DNA of 64,000 bases from Telluria antibiotica (lineage in GTDB: Bacteria > Pseudomonadota > Gammaproteobacteria > Burkholderiales > Burkholderiaceae_D). Positions 16,879 through 26,750 of this stretch are shown here, piece after piece; position 1 is the first letter of the stretch, and every line of letters begins with the position of its first letter. The notes below the pieces were generated by a model, which searched no databases, was not told where the DNA came from, and saw only the letters and a list, made by a program, of their open reading frames with translations. Made by a program: the position numbers and the translations under genes. The stretch spans positions 310,001 to 374,000 of the forward strand of contig NZ_JAAQOM010000001.1 in NCBI RefSeq assembly GCF_011682055.1, read 5' to 3'.

Positions 16879-17533
16879 CGAATTCCTCCTTCGTCAACGA
16901 CGGTGCCGATGCCCTCGGCCTGGCGGTGACCCGACTGGCCTTGAGCGCCGGACATGATCGGATAGCAACAAGTTTGGCACCAGCACCGGCCACAATGAAT
17001 CGGCCAAGCATCCGCAATCACGCAGATATTTGCTAGTTCTGGGATAGGGAAAATCCTCGGCGGGGTTCGGAAATCGTGAGGAACGCCTTCTTGATTTGCA
17101 AAGTGAGCACCGTCAAATAACGGGACAAGGTCGCTCCTAAGATGGTTCCAGCCCCTGAATGACGGACGCCGATGGCAGTGCCGTCCAGCGCTCTACCGGA
17201 GCCGGCGGTCGGGAAAGATACCGGCACCAATTTGCGTCCGCACGCGGCGTTTGCACTTGCGGGCGGAAGGCCGCGTGTCGCCCCAATGCCGGGTCATGGC
17301 GCAACAGTATTCGCGTCGTGCTTGCGATCGTGCGTAGATGGAATTAGTAAGCGCGCCGATTTGCATGACACTCGGATCAACCTCGCTTGATCGGCGGATG
17401 AGGTCGATGTGGTTGCGGTTCGAAGCTTTTGTACGGCGTCCGCGATCGTGTACAGACCTATTGCGGACCCCGACCACTCACCCCAACGTTGATGCGTCCT
17501 TGGAACGTTGAACTGCAGATCAATGCGGCTCTC
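16879..17533 (-). other. 655-bp intergenic region upstream of crp/fnr gene
   Basis: No open frame here looks protein-like. It carries the 20-bp element at 17098-17117 and separates the crp/fnr-deacetylase pair from the end of the exopolysaccharide operon, so it likely holds the crp/fnr promoter. The 220-bp distance from element to start implies a long leader or a distal site. Confidence 0.5.
17098..17117 (-). promoter_or_regulatory. 20-bp Crp/Fnr-type element, copy B
   Basis: Read on the minus strand this is TTTGACGGTGCTCACTTTGC, which differs at only two of twenty positions from the element at 31904-31923 between wzc- and wbpM-like genes. The first 15 bases fit TTTGAC-N4-CTCAC. Position suggests autoregulation of the crp/fnr gene. 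Confidence 0.5.
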
Positions 17534-18127
17534 CTAGCGCCACAATGTGCTCACTGTACTGGCGATAATGCGCAGGTCCATCCAGAAGCTGCGCTGGTCA
17601 ACATAGCGCTGGTAGAAAGCCAGCTTGACCGGCAAAATGTCCTCGATATACGTGCGCTCCGGGTCGGCTGCCGCGGCCAGCAAACTGCCTTCGTCACGGT
17701 ACTTGATCGAGCCCCAATCTGTAATACCAGGAGCAACCGACAGCACCTTCTCCCGCACTGCAGGCGGATAGCATGCGACATAGCGCGCCAGTTCAGGCCG
17801 CGGGCCCACCAGGCTCATCTGACCCAGCACGACATTGGCCAGCTGCGGCAACTCATCGAGTTTGGTGCGGCGCAGCCAGTGGCCTGCACGGGTGATGCAC
17901 GGTGCGGGCCACATCCTCGGTACATTGCCCGCCGTGCCATCATGCGCCATCGTGCGAAATTTGAATATTGCAAATGGCACCCCATGACGGCCAACCCGCT
18001 GCTGCACGAACAAAGCCGGCCCCGGCGAATCGAACTTGACCCAGCACGCGATGAGCAGCATGAGCGGCGCCAACAGACACAGGCCGATCAGGCCCGCCAC
18101 CAGGTCAAAGCAGCGCTTGAGCTTCAT
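17534..18127 (-). CDS. Initiating undecaprenyl-phosphate sugar phosphotransferase (PglC/WcaJ type)
   Basis: A 197-residue monotopic phosphoglycosyl transferase. It has one N-terminal re-entrant helix ([20 protein letters not shown]), then [27 protein letters not shown] with the basic KFRTM motif, [28 protein letters not shown] carrying the Asp-Glu catalytic pair, and [10 protein letters not shown]. It should move a sugar-1-phosphate onto undecaprenyl phosphate, the first step of the repeat unit. Its short, PglC-like length and its 4-bp overlap with an aminotransferase gene suggest an amino-deoxy sugar as donor. It is the last gene of the exopolysaccharide transcript. Confidence 0.92.
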   Translation of the reverse strand: MKLKRCFDLVAGLIGLCLLAPLMLLIACWVKFDSPGPALFVQQRVGRHGVPFAIFKFRTMAHDGTAGNVPRMWPAPCITRAGHWLRRTKLDELPQLANVVLGQMSLVGPRPELARYVACYPPAVREKVLSVAPGITDWGSIKYRDEGSLLAAAADPERTYIEDILPVKLAFYQRYVDQRSFWMDLRIIASTVSTLWR

Positions 18128-19311
18128 AACAGCTCGGCAAGGGCTTCGACCACGCGCCGCTGATCGGCCTCCTGCATACGGGTATAGAGCGGCAGTGACA
18201 GAATGGTGCGGTATGCCTGGTCAGCGTGCGGAAATCGTCCGTCCTGTAGTCCGTAGGTATCGTGCCAGTAAGGATGGCGGTGCAGAGGGATAAAGTGCAC
18301 GCTGGCACCGATGCCGCGTTCATAAAGTTTGCGGATCAATTCGTCGCGATCGATGCTGGCGTCGGCTTGCAGACGCACGGGGTACAGATGCCATGCATGG
18401 GTGGTGCCGGCAGGAGCAGCTGGCGGCAGGTCCAATGGCAAGTCGGCCAGGGCCTCATGGTATGTCCATGCAAGCTCGGTACGCCGCCTCAGGAAAGCAT
18501 CGATCTTGTGCAGTTGCTGGATCCCGATAGAAGCGGCAACATCGCTCATGTTGTACTTGAATCCCGGGGCCACCACTTCATAGAACCAGGCCGGGACGTC
18601 CGACACGTAACGGTCAAACGCATCTTGCCGGATACCGTGCAGGCGCATCACGCGTGCGCGTGCCGCGATTGACGGATCACGGGTGACGAGCATGCCGCCT
18701 TCGCCGGTGGTCATGGTTTTGTTGGCATAGAAGCTGAATACCGTCGCATCGCTGTCAAGGCTGCCGATCAGGCGCCCGCCATAACGTGCAGGAAAAGCAT
18801 GGGCAGCATCCTCGATCACGGCCATCCCATGCGCATGTGCCAGCGCGATGATCGGGTCCATGTCACACGGCAGACCGGCGAAATGCACAGGTATCACTGC
18901 ACTTGTACGGGGGCTGAGCGCTGCCCGCATGGCTTCGATGTCGATGTTCAGCGTCGCCGGTTCAATGTCGACCAGTACCGGATTCGCGCCCAGGTAGCGT
19001 ACCACTTCGGCCGTGGCGGTAAACGTCATGGTCGGCACGATGACCTCGTCGCCGGGCCCTACGCCGGCCGCTTCGAGCGCCAGGTGCAGCCCGGCGGTGG
19101 CTGAACTGACGGCAAGCGCCTGCAGTCCCGGGCCCAGATAGTCGGCAAATTCGGCCTCGAAGCGGCGCGCTTTGGGGCCGGTGGTGATCCAGCCGGAACG
19201 CAGCGTATCGAGCACCTCGGCAATTTCCTCTTCGCCGATGTCAGGCAACGAGAATGGCATAAACTGCGGCTTGGGGGCGAGCGGGTGCGGATCAGGGCAG
19301 GACAGCTTCAT
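18124..19311 (-). CDS. DegT/DnrJ/EryC1/StrS sugar aminotransferase
   Basis: A PLP-dependent aminotransferase of 395 residues from the ATG at 19311, chosen because GGAGA precedes it by 5 bp (an upstream in-frame start at 19347 has none). Landmarks: [14 protein letters not shown] at the N-terminus, [49 protein letters not shown] and Schiff-base Lys in [16 protein letters not shown]. It probably aminates a nucleotide 4-keto sugar, most simply the product of the WbpM-like dehydratase at 29811, giving a 4-amino-4,6-dideoxy sugar for the sugar transferase it overlaps. No matching N-acetyltransferase of PglD type is seen. Confidence 0.9.
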   Translation of the reverse strand: MKLSCPDPHPLAPKPQFMPFSLPDIGEEEIAEVLDTLRSGWITTGPKARRFEAEFADYLGPGLQALAVSSATAGLHLALEAAGVGPGDEVIVPTMTFTATAEVVRYLGANPVLVDIEPATLNIDIEAMRAALSPRTSAVIPVHFAGLPCDMDPIIALAHAHGMAVIEDAAHAFPARYGGRLIGSLDSDATVFSFYANKTMTTGEGGMLVTRDPSIAARARVMRLHGIRQDAFDRYVSDVPAWFYEVVAPGFKYNMSDVAASIGIQQLHKIDAFLRRRTELAWTYHEALADLPLDLPPAAPAGTTHAWHLYPVRLQADASIDRDELIRKLYERGIGASVHFIPLHRHPYWHDTYGLQDGRFPHADQAYRTILSLPLYTRMQEADQRRVVEALAELL

Positions 19312-19322
19312 GGTGGTCTCCA

Positions 19323-20573
19323 TCAGGTCAGGGATATTGCACCGCACGGTTCAGCGCACGCGCTCAGGAAGGACGGCGCCAGATGGCGGTAGTCGTGTTG
19401 TGCCAGCACGTGGGCCCGACCCCGTTCGCCCATGCGCCGGCGCTGAGACGGGTCGAGGGCGGATAGCGCTTCAATGGCGTCGGCCAGCGCGGTCGCATCC
19501 TCTGGTGCGATACTGATGCCACATCCGGCCTCGGCTACGGGGTCGTTGCCAGCCTTGACCGCATGCACGATCGGCAAAGCGGCCATCATGTAGTCCATCA
19601 GCTTGTTCGGGGCGATCCCGAAACGGTACAGCGGATGCGGGCGCCAGCCGAGATAGGCCAGGTCGAACTGTGCGAGCAAAGCCGGTACCTGGGCTTTGGG
19701 TAACGGGTCGAGGAAAAATACGTTCTGCTGGCCCTGCGCGGATGCCATCAGGGCTGGCTTGTCGACGCCGGCACCTGCAAGCACGAAGGCGTAGCGCCGG
19801 GGGTCGAGCCGCTGCGCCGCCTCGAGCATCGCTTCAAGCGCATTGGCCTTGCCGTGTCCCCCCGCATAGCCGACCACGAAACGTCGCTGCGCTTTCTGTT
19901 GTGCCAACAGGGCCGACACCGGCGCAGGCAGCTGCTCGGCACCCTGTTCCCACTCGGCCGGATCGATACCATTGGGTATCCACTGCAGCTTGTGCGGCGC
20001 CATGCCGTGTTGTTGCAGGTAGCTGCCTACATGGGGCAGCAGCGACACCACCGCATCGGCGCGCCTGCAGGCGTAGTCTTCAGCTGCCTGCAGCCATTGC
20101 ACGAACGGGTGCCAGCGGGACATGCCGTGCAACTCCACCGGGGTCAGCGGCCACAGGTCATGCACCTCATACACCAGGCGTGCGCCGGCGCGGCCGGCAA
20201 TCGCGGCCGCGGTCCAGATATCGAGCGGATAGGTACTGGATGCGATGACCAGATCGGGCGCCAGCTCGCTGGCCAGTGCCTTTGCACGACGTGCGAGAGC
20301 GCCAAGGAAAACAGCAATATTCGCCATGCGACCGAGCCCGTTTCCCCGGTAACGGGGTGTAGCGATCCATCGATAGTCGATACCGTCGATCCACTCCTGC
20401 CGCATCTGCTGGCCGTTCATGACTGGCGCCTGCTGTCGCAGATGCGATGCCGAGGCAGCCACGATGCAGACGGCATTGCCAGCCCTGACCCACTCACGGG
20501 CCAGGTAGTAGGGACGAAATTCCATCCCATGATGGGGTGATCCGGCGTAATGATTGATGAGCAATATCTGCAT
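19323..20573 (-). CDS. Glycosyltransferase family 4 (WbuB-like)
   Basis: A 416-residue GT-B enzyme. The N-terminus [20 protein letters not shown] and [14 protein letters not shown], then [19 protein letters not shown] and [11 protein letters not shown], are typical of WbuB/WbpH-like GT4 enzymes. The C-terminal donor domain has [29 protein letters not shown] and [27 protein letters not shown], ending [19 protein letters not shown]. It would add one sugar to the lipid-linked repeat. It ends 11 bp before the aminotransferase start. Confidence 0.9.
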   Translation of the reverse strand: MQILLINHYAGSPHHGMEFRPYYLAREWVRAGNAVCIVAASASHLRQQAPVMNGQQMRQEWIDGIDYRWIATPRYRGNGLGRMANIAVFLGALARRAKALASELAPDLVIASSTYPLDIWTAAAIAGRAGARLVYEVHDLWPLTPVELHGMSRWHPFVQWLQAAEDYACRRADAVVSLLPHVGSYLQQHGMAPHKLQWIPNGIDPAEWEQGAEQLPAPVSALLAQQKAQRRFVVGYAGGHGKANALEAMLEAAQRLDPRRYAFVLAGAGVDKPALMASAQGQQNVFFLDPLPKAQVPALLAQFDLAYLGWRPHPLYRFGIAPNKLMDYMMAALPIVHAVKAGNDPVAEAGCGISIAPEDATALADAIEALSALDPSQRRRMGERGRAHVLAQHDYRHLAPSFLSACAEPCGAISLT

Positions 20574-20582
20574 GACAGTTCC

Positions 20583-21362
20583 TTACCACGACCACGACTC
20601 GCGAAGCCGGGTGAGATTGTGCCTGCTGGTTTCGCGCCAGTTCGTACGCCAGTGCACCGGGTGGCTGGTGAAGTAGATGCGCTCATGAATACCGAAGACC
20701 TCCAGCGGCGAACATGGGCAATACAGTTCAGGACAGGGCCGGTCACTGATATAGATGCCGAAGCGCTGCATCAATGCCTGATCGTAGGCCTCATGGGTGA
20801 TGCCGCAGCGCTGGCGCAGCGCTGCGTTCTGAAGCAACTCGTGGTTGATGATGCCGAGCTTGCGGTTGACAAAGTCACCGTGACTGGCGACCGTGCGCAG
20901 CTTGATGCCGGTGCGCCTTTCGATATCGGTAAAATTGATGAAGAACTGGTCTTCGACCTCGCCCATGCGTGCCCGCAGCTGGGCAGGACAGCGAATGTCG
21001 TGTCGCTTCACGAAATCCGCGATTTCCTCGAAGTGGTAGCTTGCCTCGCTGCCATACTTCTCGAGCTCGACCATCAGCCGGATATCAAGCGTGGTCAGGC
21101 GAAAGTAATAGGTGGCCAGGACGCCAAGGGAGCGCTCGATCTCGAACAAGCGGCGGGCCGTGGCCGGATCGGTGTCGATATCGTGGCGCAGCACCATGAT
21201 GCGTCGTGGCGCGGCCTGCCCAAAGTCGATGAAGTCGCGTACCGACATGAGCGCGTAGCCGGCGCAGATCGCTGCCCTCAGCAGCGCCTCGTAGTCTGAA
21301 GTACGGTCGGCCATTAGATAATCCGAATAGATACGGCGGCCAACGTTAATCAAGCAGTTCAT
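20583..21362 (-). CDS. Polysaccharide-deacetylase-like protein
   Basis: A 259-residue protein whose core pattern RRIMVLRHDIDTDPATARRLFEIE (split as APRRIMVLRHDID and DPATARRLFE) is the NodB-like LRHDxD motif, followed by GVLATYYFRLT and a later HEEI-like helix, SYHFEEIADFVKR. The classic His-x(3)-His pair is weak (ASHGD), so enzymatic competence is unsure. Such proteins are frequent beside glycosyltransferase-GNAT fusions in exopolysaccharide clusters, as here: its start overlaps the end of the gene at 21346 by 17 bp. A shorter start at 21314 is possible but has no better ribosome site. Confidence 0.75.
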   Translation of the reverse strand: MNCLINVGRRIYSDYLMADRTSDYEALLRAAICAGYALMSVRDFIDFGQAAPRRIMVLRHDIDTDPATARRLFEIERSLGVLATYYFRLTTLDIRLMVELEKYGSEASYHFEEIADFVKRHDIRCPAQLRARMGEVEDQFFINFTDIERRTGIKLRTVASHGDFVNRKLGIINHELLQNAALRQRCGITHEAYDQALMQRFGIYISDRPCPELYCPCSPLEVFGIHERIYFTSHPVHWRTNWRETSRHNLTRLRESWSW

Positions 21363-23232
21363 AGCTCACGTAATGGGGCTGGAACCCAAGCATGCGTTTG
21401 AAGGCCTGCATACCCGCGCTGGCGCCAAAGAAGGTGTCATACATCAGAAAGCGCGCCCGCTTTTCGGTAATGAGCGAACTGACCAGGTCGACGAGAAGCA
21501 AATGCATCGCCCCGTCGTTGTTGCGGTAGCCCATCAGCTGAGCAAGTGCCGCGAAATCGCCGTAGTAACCCATGTTGGCATACGCCACCAGCTTGCCGCC
21601 GGGTGCGAGCACCCCGTAGTAGCGGTAATTGGGGAGCTGATCGAAGTGCTGCGTTCGGGACGTGTAAGCGGCCGACATCGGGCGCCCCTGACGCTCGGTG
21701 AGCGATGTGTTGATGGCGTGAATTTCATCGACATAGGCATTACGATCGATCTGGGCAACCGTGTAGCCACGCTTGCGCGCGCGCTGGGCAAGGCTGGCAC
21801 CCCGGTTTTTGCCACCGATTTCGGCCAGATAGCGTTCCGGGGAGTCGAACTGTCGCAGGTTCACGAGTGCCACCCCGATCGCCTTGTGGCGGACCAGGGG
21901 AAAACGCGGGTGCGGCTTGGTAAAACTGAGGTAGGTAGCGCGAACCTCGGCAGGATTGAGGTGGGTCTGGAACTGTAGTCGTACCCGTGGCATGCGCCGC
22001 AACTCGCTCAACAGGGCACGATACTTGTGCCAGAGTGCCACTTTCGTCGTATCTCCCCGCTGGGGAGCCACGGCATTCACGCTCGCCGCGGCAGGCTCAC
22101 GGTCAAGAAGTTTTGCATACAAGGCCAGCAACGACTTGAATTCGCGCTCCCAGTGGAAGTGCGTCAAAACCGCCGTGCGGCCATTTGTCCCCATACGCTG
22201 TGCGGCCAACGGATCGGCGTCAAGGCTATCGATCGCGCCGGCGATCGCATCGGGATCGAGCGGATCGACACAAACGCCACACTGGTAAGTATCAATGATC
22301 GCCCGCCAAGCGGGAAAATTCGAGGCGATCACGGGAATCCCGGCCGCCATATATTCGAACATCTTGATTGGGAGCGAATCCAGATAGTTCGCGGTCGGAT
22401 GCAAGGTGACGAGGCCGGCGCGCGATTGCGCAAGCAGCCTGCGCACGCCCTTCCGATCGACCTGCCCGAGGGTATTGACACGCTGCCAGCCGGGTTCGCG
22501 TTGCAGCTGGCCGAGCAGCTCCGGCGCCGCGGCGCATCCAGCAAGGTTCAGGCGCGTTGCCCCGCGCACCCGGCCCATCGCACGCACCATTTCATGCGCT
22601 CCCCGTATGGCCGTGATATCGCCCAGGTAGCACACCGTGTCGTTGCGCTCATCCCATGGCGTCGGGGCCTGAAACTCGGCCAGCAACGGATAATTGCAAA
22701 CGCACGTCGTGGCGCTGTTGTGGGGCGCAAACCGGCCCGCAATGCTGGGGGTGGCAGTCACGATCCCGTCAAACCGGTGCGCCGCCACTTTCTGCAGCCA
22801 GCCATATGCGGAGGCGAACACGCGCCGCAGCGGCCGCGCCAGATAGGGCTTGCACAGCAATTGCAACGGTACGTCTTCATGGGCATCGAAGACGACCCGC
22901 TTCCCTTCCCGCTTGAGCAACAGACCCACCGGCAACAGCTCGGGGTCGTGTAACTGATACACGTCACCTTGCAACGCCAGTGCCGCACGATACACGCGCC
23001 ACACTCCCGCGCTCATGCGCTGCAGACGTCCCGCACAGGCGCCTGCGTCGACAATCTGCACGCCGTCGCGCTGCTCGTCGCCAAGGCCATCGGCAACCAC
23101 AAGGGACACCTGGTAGCCACGTGCGGCAAGGCTGCAGCACTGCTTGGTGAAAATGCGGATGTCATACCGCGGATGTGCTGAACTGAGATGAACGATTCGA
23201 GTCCGCACGATATCGTGAGTTATAGAGTTCAT
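21346..23232 (-). CDS. Glycosyltransferase family 4 fused to a GNAT-like domain
   Basis: A two-domain protein of about 628 residues. Residues 1 to about 390 are a GT-B glycosyltransferase: RIVHLSSAHPRYDIRIFTKQ, VYQLHDPELLPVG, VVFDAHEDVPLQ, then VCYLGDITAIRGAHEMVRAM and LPIKMFEYMAAGIPVIAS. From about 400 a separate domain continues, with EIHAINTSLTERQGRPMSAAY, YYGVLAPGGKLVAYANMG and FLMYDTFFGASAGMQAFKRM, the pattern of GNAT-like acyltransferases associated with polysaccharide clusters. The ATG at 23232 is taken as start; a TTG at 23253 would add seven residues. The start lies inside the preceding polymerase gene, implying coupling. Confidence 0.85.
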   Translation of the reverse strand: MNSITHDIVRTRIVHLSSAHPRYDIRIFTKQCCSLAARGYQVSLVVADGLGDEQRDGVQIVDAGACAGRLQRMSAGVWRVYRAALALQGDVYQLHDPELLPVGLLLKREGKRVVFDAHEDVPLQLLCKPYLARPLRRVFASAYGWLQKVAAHRFDGIVTATPSIAGRFAPHNSATTCVCNYPLLAEFQAPTPWDERNDTVCYLGDITAIRGAHEMVRAMGRVRGATRLNLAGCAAAPELLGQLQREPGWQRVNTLGQVDRKGVRRLLAQSRAGLVTLHPTANYLDSLPIKMFEYMAAGIPVIASNFPAWRAIIDTYQCGVCVDPLDPDAIAGAIDSLDADPLAAQRMGTNGRTAVLTHFHWEREFKSLLALYAKLLDREPAAASVNAVAPQRGDTTKVALWHKYRALLSELRRMPRVRLQFQTHLNPAEVRATYLSFTKPHPRFPLVRHKAIGVALVNLRQFDSPERYLAEIGGKNRGASLAQRARKRGYTVAQIDRNAYVDEIHAINTSLTERQGRPMSAAYTSRTQHFDQLPNYRYYGVLAPGGKLVAYANMGYYGDFAALAQLMGYRNNDGAMHLLLVDLVSSLITEKRARFLMYDTFFGASAGMQAFKRMLGFQPHYVSYELLD

Positions 23233-24376
23233 ACGATCCCAAAGTGGCGGCAATCAACATGTCGTGATAGTGATGAGAACCCAGTAAAAGCAACACCGTG
23301 GTGCAACACAGGCAAAGCGGCAGCTCGACGTCTTGACCCATATCGCGTCGCAGAAAACACTGCACGAGCAGGCGCTGAAGTGGCCATAACAGCAGCGCCA
23401 CGAGCGCGAGGAATCCGAACAGGCCAAGGTCGACCCAGGCCGACAATATGTTGTGGGCGTAGCTTCCCGGCTCATAGCTGGCATAGCTGCCCTGCAGTGG
23501 ATGATTGGCGATGGTCTCAAGTGCCTGAACGGTCAACTGATGGCGTAATGTTGCCGAGCTCGATTGTGAAAGATCGAGCAGTTCGAGCGTGCGGTTCTCC
23601 GGCAGGTATTGGGTGCCGTACATAAGGGTCAGCTTGACGAGCAGCGCGACGGCGCACAGCAGCCCAAGCGCACGGGCGCGCTGCCGCGCCCGGTACAGCT
23701 CGATCAATGGGACGCTGCCCAGCATCGCCACGAATTCGCTGCGGGCACCATTGACGTACAGCGTGGCGCCAGCCAGCAGGTAGAGCGCCAGGCGCGCGGT
23801 TCTCGACTGCAAACGTACGCTCACGACCAGATAGACAAAGAGGTAGGAACGTGAAAAGCCCTGATAGGTAGCGACCGCCTCCGGATCGCGTGCGAGACCA
23901 AGATTACCGAGATAGAACATCCCATCCTGGGCGAAGGTAAAGACAATGGCGGACATCAGCAGCAGGCACACCAGCGCTTCGCGCTGCAAGGACACGGCGC
24001 GCACGTCCAGCAGCCGGAAGATGATGAATACCACCACTGCGTCGAGCAGGAAGAGCAGATGGCTGCGGGTGATGGTGCCGTTGGCACCAGCGGCAACCTC
24101 CACCACCCACATGGCACCCATATACAGAATGAAGCCGAAAAATGCCAGTTCGCCGGGCCCGGGACCGCCGGAGCGACGCAACTGCCCCGCATAGGCAAAC
24201 AGGAGCGGAAGGACCAGCACGAGCGCAGCCGGGGTGAAGTATCCCCCCGCGAAAGCGCCGATGTAACCCAGGCCGAGGGCACTGTGATAAAAGAAGAAGC
24301 CAGGGAAAAGCAGCAGGAAAGCCACCTGAGGCAACCCCTGCGGGCCGTGGCCGGTGACCGTACGGTTAGCGTGCAT
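23162..24376 (-). CDS. Wzy-like O-antigen/exopolysaccharide polymerase
   Basis: A membrane protein of about 404 residues with 10-12 hydrophobic segments, for example VAFLLLFPGFFFYHSALGLG, LVLVLPLLFAYA, LLFLLDAVVVFIIFRLL and FLALVALLLWPLQRLLV. A large periplasmic loop lies before the last helices (HPLQGSYASYEPGSYAHNILSAWVDLGLFG), where H-N-x(3)-S resembles the Wzy_C/O-antigen ligase region. It should join lipid-linked repeats in the periplasm. The start at 24376 is preceded by GGGAG; it overlaps the flippase gene by 11 bp. Confidence 0.85.
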   Translation of the reverse strand: MHANRTVTGHGPQGLPQVAFLLLFPGFFFYHSALGLGYIGAFAGGYFTPAALVLVLPLLFAYAGQLRRSGGPGPGELAFFGFILYMGAMWVVEVAAGANGTITRSHLLFLLDAVVVFIIFRLLDVRAVSLQREALVCLLLMSAIVFTFAQDGMFYLGNLGLARDPEAVATYQGFSRSYLFVYLVVSVRLQSRTARLALYLLAGATLYVNGARSEFVAMLGSVPLIELYRARQRARALGLLCAVALLVKLTLMYGTQYLPENRTLELLDLSQSSSATLRHQLTVQALETIANHPLQGSYASYEPGSYAHNILSAWVDLGLFGFLALVALLLWPLQRLLVQCFLRRDMGQDVELPLCLCCTTVLLLLGSHHYHDMLIAATLGSYELYNSRYRADSNRSSQFSTSAV

Positions 24377-25640
24377 TGCAGTGCTCCCTTGACGGCGAAG
24401 TCGCCAGCGCCGCACGGTAGGAGAGGCTCATGTACAGCAGGTACATGGCAATACGGCCCCAGACATAAGCGAGCAGGCATTGCCGGAGCGTGGCCGGTAG
24501 CAGGAAGGCCGCCAGTGTGACCAGCAGCAGCCCACCCTGCCAAGCCAGCTCGACATGCTGGCGACCGGTGATATACAGGACATAGCCCAGCGGACTGGCG
24601 ACAAAGCCGACGAGATAGAGGGGCGCAAGCAGGCTGGCCATGTCGCCTGCCGCGCGCCAGCTGGGGCCGAATACCAGGGCGAACAGAGGCGGTGCTACCC
24701 ACCAAAGCAACAGCGACGGCAGCGCGCCGATTGCCAGCAGCAGTTTGAACGTATGACGGTAGGACTGGCGACAGTCGCCGTTTCTACGCCACTCCTGAGC
24801 AGCCTGCGCTTTGAAGACCTCCAGAATTGAGCTCGACAGCACCGATGCGGGGGCTGCAAGCACCCGGTGGGTCAGCGCATACAGGCCCGCCGCTGTGGCA
24901 CCTTGGGCACTGCCGATCAGCAGCAGGGGCAACTGCCCGACCAGGGTATTGAGGAGATCCGAAGGCAGGCTGAACTGCACGAACCGCACGTGCCGCCGCA
25001 CTACACCCCAGTCGGCGGGACGCAGGCGCCAATGCAACGCCACGGCGGGCGGGCGTACGTAGCGGCGCGCGGCAGACACGCCCAGCAGCAGCCCCACGAG
25101 CTGACCAAGCGGCAGGGCAACAGAGCCGCGGCCCAACCACTGCAGCAGTACCAATTGGGTTGCGGTGATTGCCACCACGGTCCACACTTTGGTCCGCGCG
25201 GCGGCACCAAAGCGCTGATGGGAAACAGCATAGGCATTCACGATACTGTGGTAAGCCATCAGCCAGACGGCGCCGCCGAGCATGAACAGCGCCGGCGAGG
25301 TCTGCATGGAGGCCAGTGGCAGGCCCGCCAGCCGCGCCGCAAATGCGGCCATCACGAGCGCCAGTGCGAACACCGTCGCCCAGTAGGCCACCACGCGCAC
25401 ACATGCGCCCTGCCCGGCCAGATCCGATTCGAGCAGCATCGGCGTCTCCATGCGCAGGGTGGCTACCACCGATACAGTGGCCGCCACCCCGAGCCAGGTA
25501 CCGAATGCCCCGATCTCGGCCGGCGTGCACAGGCGCGTGAGCAGCGGGGCCGCGAGGATGGGTAGCGCCTGCGCTGCCAGCGTGCCTGCCAGTACTTTCA
25601 GCACAGGCGGCACGTTGACAGTGGCTGACGTGGTGCTCAT
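24366..25640 (-). CDS. Wzx-like polysaccharide repeat flippase
   Basis: A 424-residue MOP-superfamily membrane protein: VLKVLAGTLAAQALPILAAPLLTRLCTPAEIGAFGTW (shown in two parts, VLKVLAGTLAAQALPI and TRLCTPAEIGAFGTW) is the typical N-terminal Wzx/RfbX segment, and VRFVQFSLPSDLLNTLVGQLP with SAQGATAAGLYALTHRVLAAP marks the second half. About 10-12 helices are visible. It would turn the undecaprenyl-linked repeat to the outer face. It overlaps the WbpE-like gene by 4 bp. Confidence 0.88.
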   Translation of the reverse strand: MSTTSATVNVPPVLKVLAGTLAAQALPILAAPLLTRLCTPAEIGAFGTWLGVAATVSVVATLRMETPMLLESDLAGQGACVRVVAYWATVFALALVMAAFAARLAGLPLASMQTSPALFMLGGAVWLMAYHSIVNAYAVSHQRFGAAARTKVWTVVAITATQLVLLQWLGRGSVALPLGQLVGLLLGVSAARRYVRPPAVALHWRLRPADWGVVRRHVRFVQFSLPSDLLNTLVGQLPLLLIGSAQGATAAGLYALTHRVLAAPASVLSSSILEVFKAQAAQEWRRNGDCRQSYRHTFKLLLAIGALPSLLLWWVAPPLFALVFGPSWRAAGDMASLLAPLYLVGFVASPLGYVLYITGRQHVELAWQGGLLLVTLAAFLLPATLRQCLLAYVWGRIAMYLLYMSLSYRAALATSPSREHCNAR

Positions 25641-26746
25641 TCCGTAGCACCCATCGCATCGTATTCGGCCGCCAGGACGCTGGTACAGATGCGGTCGATG
25701 TCGGTGTCGGAAAGATACGGCCCCATCGGCAGACTCAGCACCTGGCGCGAAAGGCGCAACGCTTCAGGACAGTGGGCGTCCTTGTCCATCTGGTAGTAAG
25801 CCGGCTGCTGAGTAATCGGTCGCGGATAATGGACTGCGCTTGGGATGCCGTCCGCCTCCAGGCGCGCGCGCAAGGCGTCGCGCCGTGCGCTGATGATGGT
25901 GTACTGCGCATACGCACTGGTCCGCCCTTCACGCAATGCCATGACGGGAATATTGTCCTTGAGCCAGTAGGCGTAGCGCGCGGCCGCGCGGCGTCGCTGC
26001 GCCAGCTCCCAATCGAAACTGGGCAGTTTGGCCAGCACGATGGCACACTGCAGGGTATCCATGCGTCCGCCAACCCCGATCCGCGCATGCACATAGCGTT
26101 CCTCGGCCCCGTGCACGCGGATCGCCCGTAAAGAAGCGGCCAGGCGGTCGTCGCTCGTGAATATCGCACCGCCGTCTCCATAACAGCCGAGTGGCTTGCT
26201 CGGGAAAAAGCTGGTACAAGCCAGTTGCGACAAGTTGCCGCTGCGTCGACCGCCATAGGTGGCGCCAAAACTTTGTGCCGCGTCTTCGATGACCGCAAGG
26301 TCATGCTGGTCGGCCAGGGCATTGATAGCGTCCATGTCGGCGCACTGGCCGTACAGCGACACCGGAATGATGGCCCGCGTGCGCGGTGTGATGCGCTCGG
26401 CAATGCGATCGACACTGATGTTGCCTGAGTCGGGTTCGACGTCCGCAAACACCGGACGCGCGCCCGCCAACACAATGACTTCGGCAGTGGCGATGAAGGA
26501 GAACGGCGTGGTGATCACTTCATCACCAGGGCCAACGTCCAGGGCCATCAGCGACATCAGCAGCGCTTCGGTGCCGGATGCCGCAGTGATACAGTGGGCC
26601 GCCCCCGTGTATTCCGCGAGCTGCCGCTCCAGTTGAACCACTTCGGGCCCCATGATGTAGTGGCCGTGCTCGAGCACCCGAGCGATGTGCGCATCGATCG
26701 TGCTGCGCAATACCGTGTACTGCGTTTTCAGGTCGGCGAATTCCAT
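25637..26746 (-). CDS. wbpE: WbpE-like UDP-3-keto-GlcNAcA aminotransferase
   Basis: A 369-residue DegT-family enzyme that matches the WbpE/WlbC branch unusually well: [98 protein letters not shown] and Schiff-base Lys in FFPSKPLGCYGDGGA. It should convert the 3-keto sugar made by the WbpB-like enzyme into UDP-GlcNAc3NA with glutamate as donor. Together with the wbpD, wbpB and wbpA-like genes just upstream it completes the route to UDP-2,3-diacetamido-2,3-dideoxyglucuronate. Confidence 0.9.
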   Translation of the reverse strand: MEFADLKTQYTVLRSTIDAHIARVLEHGHYIMGPEVVQLERQLAEYTGAAHCITAASGTEALLMSLMALDVGPGDEVITTPFSFIATAEVIVLAGARPVFADVEPDSGNISVDRIAERITPRTRAIIPVSLYGQCADMDAINALADQHDLAVIEDAAQSFGATYGGRRSGNLSQLACTSFFPSKPLGCYGDGGAIFTSDDRLAASLRAIRVHGAEERYVHARIGVGGRMDTLQCAIVLAKLPSFDWELAQRRRAAARYAYWLKDNIPVMALREGRTSAYAQYTIISARRDALRARLEADGIPSAVHYPRPITQQPAYYQMDKDAHCPEALRLSRQVLSLPMGPYLSDTDIDRICTSVLAAEYDAMGATE

Positions 26747-26750
26747 GTGA

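Noticed and set aside
17159..17533. Small open frames in the gap before the sugar transferase
   Set aside because: Residue make-up is not protein-like, there are no ribosome sites and no family resemblance.
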